Below are positions 58,915 to 64,000 of a stretch of 64,000 nt of DNA, in pieces. This DNA is from an uncultured Prevotellaceae bacterium (GTDB taxonomy: Bacteria > Bacteroidota > Bacteroidia > Bacteroidales > Muribaculaceae). Where the stretch lies: contig ONKF01000004.1 of NCBI GenBank assembly GCA_900318335.1, positions 1-64,000 of the forward strand, in the 5' to 3' direction. The position numbers and the translations under genes are program-made. The notes under the pieces are model-generated. The model was given only the letters and a program-made list of their open reading frames with translations, ran no database searches and was not told the origin of the DNA. Each line of letters begins with the position of its first letter. The first letter of the stretch is position 1.

Positions 58915-60813
58915 ATGATGGAACCGCGTGAACAATCTGAATCGATGAACAATCTCGAGAAAGATCAGAACCTGAGCACTGAGCCCCAGAACGAGGCTCA
59001 GGAAGTTGTGAATGAAGAAGTTAAAGTTGAGGAACCCGTAGCCGAGGAGACACCCGCCCCCGCCGAGGAAAAGCCCGTTGAGGAGGCGCCCGCTGAGGAG
59101 CCTAAGGGCAGCAAACTCGACCTTGCCGGCAAGAGCAAGAGCGAGCTCGTGGACATGATGCGCCAGGTGGCAGCCCGTCCCATCGAGGAGGTGAAGGACG
59201 AGGTGCAAGCCATCAAGGCCGCCTTCTTTGCCCTGCGCCGCGAGGAGATGGCCCAGGAGAAAGAAGCCTTCCTTGCCAACGGCAACGAGGAAAGCGACTT
59301 CACCCCCAAGGAAGACGCCGACGAGAACAACCTCAAGGAACTGCTCAATGTGCTCAAGGAACGTCGCACCGAGTTTAACGCGGCCCAAGAAGCCAACCGA
59401 GAGGCCAACCTCGAGAAGAAGCGCCAGATCATTAAGCTCATCAACGAGATCGCCAACGATCCCGACAACATCAACCGCCAGTTCAACCGCGTGAAGCAAC
59501 TGCAGCAGGACTTCAAGGACGCCGGTGAGGTGCCCCCCAGTGCCGACACAGAGGTGTGGAAGGAGTTCCAGCGCGCCACCGAGCGTTTCTACGATGTGCT
59601 CAAGATGAACAAGGAGCTGCGCGACTACGACTTCAAGAAGAACCTGGAGCTGAAACAGCAGCTGTGTGAGGATGCCGAGGCCCTGGACGAGGAGCCCGAC
59701 GTGGTAGCCGCCTTCAGGAAGTTGCAAGAGATGCACAACGAGTGGCGCGAGATAGGTCCCGTCGCCAAGGAGTTGCGCGAGGAGCTGTGGGCACGTTTCA
59801 AGGCCGCCTCAAGCGCCATCAACAAGAAATACCAGACCTTCTTTGAGGACCGCAAGAGCAAGGAGAAGGAGAATGCCGACGCCAAGACCGAGTTGTGTGA
59901 GAAGATTGAGGCCATCAAGACCGATGACCTCAAAACTTATGCCCAGTGGGACGAAGTGACCAAGCAGATCATCGCCTTGCAAGAGGACTGGAAGAAGTTA
60001 GGTTACGCTTCCCGCAAAGCCAACGCAGCCCTGTTTGCCCGCTTCCGCAAGTCATGTGACGACTTCTTCGGCAAGAAAGCCGAGTTCTTCAAGTCGATGA
60101 AGGAAGAGCTGAGCGCCAACCTGGCCAAGAAGATTGAACTGTGTGAACGTGCCGAGGCCCTGATGGATTCCACCGAGTGGAAGGAAGCCACCGACAAGTT
60201 CGTCGAGATGCAGAAGGAGTGGAAGACTATCGGTCCCGTAGTGAAGAAATACAGCGACAACGTGTGGAAACGCTTCATTGCGGCATGTGACCACTTCTTT
60301 GAGCAGAAGAAGAAACAGAACGTCAACGTGCACGCCGTCGAGCACGACAACCTCAAGGCCAAGAAGGAAATCATCGCTACCCTCAAGGCCACAATCGAGG
60401 AGGCTGGCGAAGAGGCTGCACAGACCGTACGCGACCTGATGGAACGCTGGCAGTCGATTGGTCATGTTCCCTTCAAGGAGAAGGATAAAATTTATGCCCA
60501 GTACCGCGAGTTGATCGACAAGGCATTCGAGACCCTCAACATGCGTGGCCCGCGCTTTGGCGGCGAGGGTGGCGCTCCCCGTGGCAACCGCCAGGGTGGC
60601 GGCGACCGTGGCCTGAGCGAGCGCGACCGCTTGGTGCGCACCTACGAGCAGCGCATGAGCGAGTTGAAGACCTTTGAGAACAACATGGGCTTCCTGACCG
60701 CCAACACCAAGAGCGGCAACACGCTGGTCCAGGAGATGGAGCGTCGCATTGCCCGCCTCAAGGAAGAGATTGCCGAGCTCGAGCAGAAAATCAAAGATCT
60801 GGACAACGCATAA
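58915..60813 (+). CDS. DUF349 repeat protein
   Basis: A 632-residue acidic helical protein. The N-terminal 65 residues are disordered (Glu/Pro/Ala-rich). Five DUF349-type repeats follow, each ending in a W/F-x-x-x-G turn: D-F-K-D-A-G, E-W-R-E-I-G, D-W-K-K-L-G, E-W-K-T-I-G and R-W-Q-S-I-G. A Gly/Arg-rich loop (residues about 545-568) and a C-terminal coiled coil (EMERRIARLKEEIAELEQ) complete it. The function of DUF349 proteins is not established. The RGG-like loop hints at RNA contact, by inference only. Strong codon bias suggests abundance. Confidence 0.88.
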   Translation: MMEPREQSESMNNLEKDQNLSTEPQNEAQEVVNEEVKVEEPVAEETPAPAEEKPVEEAPAEEPKGSKLDLAGKSKSELVDMMRQVAARPIEEVKDEVQAIKAAFFALRREEMAQEKEAFLANGNEESDFTPKEDADENNLKELLNVLKERRTEFNAAQEANREANLEKKRQIIKLINEIANDPDNINRQFNRVKQLQQDFKDAGEVPPSADTEVWKEFQRATERFYDVLKMNKELRDYDFKKNLELKQQLCEDAEALDEEPDVVAAFRKLQEMHNEWREIGPVAKELREELWARFKAASSAINKKYQTFFEDRKSKEKENADAKTELCEKIEAIKTDDLKTYAQWDEVTKQIIALQEDWKKLGYASRKANAALFARFRKSCDDFFGKKAEFFKSMKEELSANLAKKIELCERAEALMDSTEWKEATDKFVEMQKEWKTIGPVVKKYSDNVWKRFIAACDHFFEQKKKQNVNVHAVEHDNLKAKKEIIATLKATIEEAGEEAAQTVRDLMERWQSIGHVPFKEKDKIYAQYRELIDKAFETLNMRGPRFGGEGGAPRGNRQGGGDRGLSERDRLVRTYEQRMSELKTFENNMGFLTANTKSGNTLVQEMERRIARLKEEIAELEQKIKDLDNA

Positions 60814-60862
60814 TAGCGTATAGTGAGTGCATCCACTTCACATTGAACCATCACTCTAATCC

Positions 60863-60894
60863 ACGCAGGGGGAGCGCCATCGCTCCCACTGCAT
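60863..60894. terminator. GC-rich hairpin between the DUF349 and sugar-transferase genes
   Basis: GCAGGGGGAGCG and CGCTCCCACTGC form a near-perfect stem with a 4-base CCAT loop. No T-run follows on the plus strand. It could be a terminator or attenuator ahead of the next gene. Confidence 0.45.
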
Positions 60895-60934
60895 GGATGA
60901 TGCAGTACCATTAACCCGCCATCAACACCACGAC

Positions 60935-62332
60935 ATGAAGAGCAAAGGCCGATATGGACAATTCATCAGGCTGGTATTCAGTATCATCGATATGCTGATT
61001 GCCAACTTGGCCTTTTTCCTGTCCATGATCCTCTACAAAGACTCGATTCCAGGAGGCCAGGAACTGTATTCCCGCCCCATCTGGCTCGTGCTCAATGTGG
61101 CAATGATGGTATGTGTCTACTTCTACAGCAACATCCATGAGCGGCGCGCATTCTATGCCGAGCGCGTTGTTGGCGAGGCGTTGAAGCTGGTGCTCACCCA
61201 TGCCGGTATCTTCATCACGCTCACGACGTTCCTTGGCGCTCACGGTGCGCAATGGCAACGCTTGCTGCTGTTCTATGTGCTCTTTTTCGTCGTCTTGTCC
61301 ACATGGTGGGTGCTTTCCCGCCAGGTGCTCAAGATCTACCGTAACCAGGGTTTTAACTTCAAGCGCGTCATCATCATCGGCGGCGGCACAGTGGGTGTGC
61401 GGCTCATCAACGAGATGCTTGCCGACCAGGGCTACGGTTACCACATCGTGGGTTTCTTTGACAACAACCCCAAGGCCCGCTCGGCCTCGGCTGCCTATCA
61501 GGGCACACTCGATGATGTGGAGCAATTTGTAAAAACCCATCAGGTGGACGAGATGTTCTGTGCCGTTCCCGACATCGAGGACAACCAGAACGTGTCGCGC
61601 ATGATACGTATTGCCGACAATAATGCCGTCGATTTCTATTACGTACCCCAGTTTGGCAGGACGGTGACCCGCCAGTTCGAGCTCAGTTCAGTGGGCGATG
61701 TTCCCATCCTCGCCGTTCACCCCTACCCCTTAAAGAATCCCATCAACCGCTTGTTCAAGCGCGCCTTTGACCTGCTGGTATCAACGGTGGCACTGGTCTT
61801 GTCGCCGCTGGTCATCATTCCTGTGGCTATCGGTATCAAGCTGTCGTCACCAGGTCCCATATTTTTTGTCCAGAAGCGTACCGGCTATCGCGGACAAGCC
61901 TTTAACTGCTACAAGTTCCGCACCATGCGCATCAATGCCGACAGCGACACGCTACAGGCCACCAAGGGCGACCCCCGTGTAACCAAGTTCGGCAATTTCC
62001 TGCGCCGTACGAGCATCGACGAGCTGCCCCAATTCTATAATGTGTGGCTCGGAGAGATGAGCGTCGTGGGTCCCCGCCCCCACATGGTGGCTCAGACCGA
62101 GATGTATAGCGAACTCATCGACAAGTACATGCTGCGTCACACCATCAAGCCGGGCATTACCGGCTGGGCACAGGTGCGCGGTTACCGCGGCCAGACCGAG
62201 GAACTGTGGCAGATGGAGAAGCGCGTCGAGTATGACGTGTGGTATGCCGAAAACTGGACTTTCTTCCTTGACCTCAAGATCATCTTCCGCACGGTGTGGA
62301 ATGCCATCAAGGGAGAGGATAATGCTTATTAG
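60935..62332 (+). CDS. Undecaprenyl-phosphate sugar phosphotransferase (WcaJ-like)
   Basis: A 465-residue membrane enzyme from the ATG at 60935 (M-K-S-K-G-R-Y-G-Q-F); an upstream ATG at 60893 overlaps the GC hairpin and is less likely. Four N-terminal membrane helices, a Rossmann-like domain (I-I-G-G-G-T-V-G-V-R-L), a fifth helix and the C-terminal catalytic domain (K-R-A-F-D-L, K-F-R-T-M-R, L-R-R-T-S-I-D-E-L-P-Q, V-G-P-R-P, P-G-I-T-G-W-A-Q-V). It transfers a sugar-1-phosphate, often glucose, to undecaprenyl phosphate to start a surface polysaccharide. No glycosyltransferase cluster follows. Confidence 0.9.
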   Translation: MKSKGRYGQFIRLVFSIIDMLIANLAFFLSMILYKDSIPGGQELYSRPIWLVLNVAMMVCVYFYSNIHERRAFYAERVVGEALKLVLTHAGIFITLTTFLGAHGAQWQRLLLFYVLFFVVLSTWWVLSRQVLKIYRNQGFNFKRVIIIGGGTVGVRLINEMLADQGYGYHIVGFFDNNPKARSASAAYQGTLDDVEQFVKTHQVDEMFCAVPDIEDNQNVSRMIRIADNNAVDFYYVPQFGRTVTRQFELSSVGDVPILAVHPYPLKNPINRLFKRAFDLLVSTVALVLSPLVIIPVAIGIKLSSPGPIFFVQKRTGYRGQAFNCYKFRTMRINADSDTLQATKGDPRVTKFGNFLRRTSIDELPQFYNVWLGEMSVVGPRPHMVAQTEMYSELIDKYMLRHTIKPGITGWAQVRGYRGQTEELWQMEKRVEYDVWYAENWTFFLDLKIIFRTVWNAIKGEDNAY

Positions 62333-62376
62333 GCGTTAGATTTTAGGCTTTTAGGCTTTAGTTTTTTTCCAGCGAG

Positions 62377-64000
62377 ATGACACGCGAAGAAACAGCACTG
62401 ATGTTGTTGAGGAGCTGCTATGGATATGACAGTTTCCGCGGGCAACAGTGGGACATCATCAATCATACGCTTGATGGTGGCGACAGCATCGTGCTCATGC
62501 CTACAGGAGGTGGCAAGTCGCTGTGCTACCAGATTCCCGGCTTGATGAGTGAGGATGGATTTGCTATCGTCATTTCCCCGCTGCTGGCGCTGATGAATGA
62601 CCAGATTGACGCCCTCCAGCAAAACGGTGTGCCTGCTCTGGCCCTGAATAGCGAGAAAAGCGACAGCGAGAACCGCCAGACCGTAGAACTGCTCATGCTG
62701 GGCAAGGTCAAGCTGTTGTACATTTCCCCCGAGAAACTGCTCAGCGAGATTGACCGCTGGTCCACTTCAATCACCGATAGAATCTGCCTGTTCGCTGTCG
62801 ATGAGGCACATTGCATCTCGCAATGGGGCCATGACTTCCGTCCCGAGTACACCCAGTTGGGCACGCTCAAGGAGCACTTCCCCCATGTCCCCATCATGGC
62901 GCTCACCGCCACAGCCGACCGCATCACGCGCGACGATATTGCCCGCCAGCTCCACATTCCCCAAGCACGCCTGTTCATCAGTTCATTTGACCGCCCCAAC
63001 ATCTCACTCAATGTGGTGCAAGGTTCCACGGGCAAACAGAAGTTCCGCCAAATCGTGCAGTTCATCAACCTGCACCGTAATGAGAGTGGAATCATCTACT
63101 GCCTGCGCCGCAAGGACACCGAGAGCATGGCCGCCAAACTCACCGCTGCAGGTATCCAGGCCAAGCCATTCCATGCGGGCATGAGTGTGAAAGAGAAACA
63201 GCAGATACAGCGTGACTTCATCAACGACGACGTGAAGGTGGTGTGTGCGACCATCGCCTTCGGCATGGGCATTGACAAGAGCAACGTGCGATACGTCATC
63301 CACAGCAACATGCCCCGCAACATCGAGGGTTATTATCAGGAAATCGGGCGTGCCGGACGCGACGGGCTACCAGCCGAGGCGCTGATGTTCTACTCCTATG
63401 GCGACGTGATTACCCTGCAGCAGTTTGCCCAGCAATCGGGCCAGGTCCAGGTCAACATGGACAAATTGCGCCGCATGCAGCAGTTTGCCGAGAGTGGTGT
63501 CTGCCGCCGTCGCATCCTGCTCAGCTACTTCAACGAGCGCTTTGACCACGACTGCCACAACTGCGACGTGTGTGACAATCCGCCCGAGCGCTTCGACGGT
63601 ACCACATTAGCCCAAATGGCATTGAGCGCCATCAAGCGCACCGATGAGCAGGCGGGCATGTACACCGTGACCGATATCCTGCGCGGCTGGCGCAAGGCCG
63701 AAGTTGTCGAGAAGGGCTATGACCAGCTGAAGACCTTCGGCGTGGGTCGTGACCTCTCGGTCACCGAGTGGAACGCCTATCTGCTGCAAATGTTGCAGAT
63801 GGGCCTGTTTGAAGTTGCCTATGACGAGAACAACCACCTGAAAATCACCGAATACGGTAACGAGGTGCTGTATGGCAGACGCCAGATTGAGCTGAACCGC
63901 TTTGAGCGCCGCGGCTTTAACGTCAAGAAACAGCCCGCACCCTCACCGCAACCAGTTATCATCGAGGAAGAAAAGCCTGCCAAGCAGATGGACAAGGCGC
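62377..64000 (+). CDS. recQ: RecQ-family helicase (second copy), 3' end outside the window
   Basis: The first 541 codons of a RecQ helicase starting M-T-R-E-E-T-A-L-M-L-L-R-S. The frame is open to the window end. Motifs are F-R-G-Q-Q-W (motif 0), P-T-G-G-G-K-S-L-C-Y-Q, D-E-A-H-C-I-S-Q-W-G-H-D, E-I-G-R-A-G-R-D-G, and the zinc cluster C-R-R-R-I-L-L-S-Y-F ... C-H-N-C-D-V-C. The winged-helix RQC domain is complete. A Pro/Glu linker after it (A-P-S-P-Q-P-V-I-I-E-E-E) suggests an HRDC domain could follow outside. It is clearly diverged from the 725-residue RecQ at 15452. It lies 44 bases after the sugar-transferase gene. Confidence 0.95.
   Translation, partial: MTREETALMLLRSCYGYDSFRGQQWDIINHTLDGGDSIVLMPTGGGKSLCYQIPGLMSEDGFAIVISPLLALMNDQIDALQQNGVPALALNSEKSDSENRQTVELLMLGKVKLLYISPEKLLSEIDRWSTSITDRICLFAVDEAHCISQWGHDFRPEYTQLGTLKEHFPHVPIMALTATADRITRDDIARQLHIPQARLFISSFDRPNISLNVVQGSTGKQKFRQIVQFINLHRNESGIIYCLRRKDTESMAAKLTAAGIQAKPFHAGMSVKEKQQIQRDFINDDVKVVCATIAFGMGIDKSNVRYVIHSNMPRNIEGYYQEIGRAGRDGLPAEALMFYSYGDVITLQQFAQQSGQVQVNMDKLRRMQQFAESGVCRRRILLSYFNERFDHDCHNCDVCDNPPERFDGTTLAQMALSAIKRTDEQAGMYTVTDILRGWRKAEVVEKGYDQLKTFGVGRDLSVTEWNAYLLQMLQMGLFEVAYDENNHLKITEYGNEVLYGRRQIELNRFERRGFNVKKQPAPSPQPVIIEEEKPAKQMDKA

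Overview
The window is a gene-dense stretch of a Bacteroidales chromosome. The evidence is the promoter type and the gene families. At least eighteen genes or operons have the Bacteroidetes -7 box TAnnTTTG a short way upstream. Lineage-typical genes include rprXY, a GTPase-deficient EF-G paralogue, a NagZ/serine-hydrolase fusion, an OstA-like protein, paired PpiC isomerases, DUF349 and DUF3127 proteins. The G+C-rich codon use would suit a Muribaculaceae- or Prevotellaceae-like genome, but I cannot fix the family. No rRNA, tRNA, CRISPR array, insertion sequence or prophage was found.

Layout. 1-2000: the 3' part of pepD and a DUF3127 gene whose protein ends like an SSB tail. 2044-3832: an A+T-rich restriction-modification pair of the NgoMIV type (GCCGGC), with methylase and nuclease frames overlapping by 74 bases. 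3935-7044: an AlbA-type protein, a secreted SGNH hydrolase and a DUF1016/PDDEXK nuclease. 7075-15277: one co-oriented run (two periplasmic PPIases, OstA-like LPS-transport protein, MutL, PHP phosphatase) joining envelope biogenesis to mismatch repair. 15452-21328: recQ, clpX, clpP and tig, all on the minus strand. 21552-23537: an ECF sigma factor and a small envelope operon (two YtxH proteins, a holin-X-like protein, an unknown). 23724-27143: uvrA and an AlkD-like HEAT protein. 27160-29628: a GT-C membrane glycosyltransferase and hemW. 29849-35350: the EF-G2 paralogue, rprX-rprY and plsC. 35452-39673: a CpsB-like phosphatase, trkA-trkH and rpmE2. 39876-46345: a DUF308 membrane protein, a lipid kinase, and a glycogen cluster (debranching enzyme, GT4 synthase, GH57 protein). 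46398-47053: a gene-poor gap with a 270-base mirrored array of hairpins. 47054-52735: a 5'-nucleotidase, the NagZ/serine-hydrolase fusion and a TlpA-like lipoprotein. 52863-54161: an A+T-rich Fic gene with probable operators. 54380-64000: ppdK, a small unknown, a cyclophilin, a DUF349 protein, a polyprenyl-phosphate sugar transferase and the start of a second recQ, cut by the window end.

The observations most worth following are: the mirrored hairpin array at 46497-46773; the GH57 protein with its expected acid/base Asp replaced and a histone-like Lys/Ala/Pro tail; the EF-G paralogue with altered G motifs; the SSB-like tail on the DUF3127 protein; the MutL without endonuclease motifs; and the Fic promoter flanked by two copies of one palindrome. 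Most of the rest is ordinary core genome. I do not see a clearly new multi-gene defence or metabolic system.
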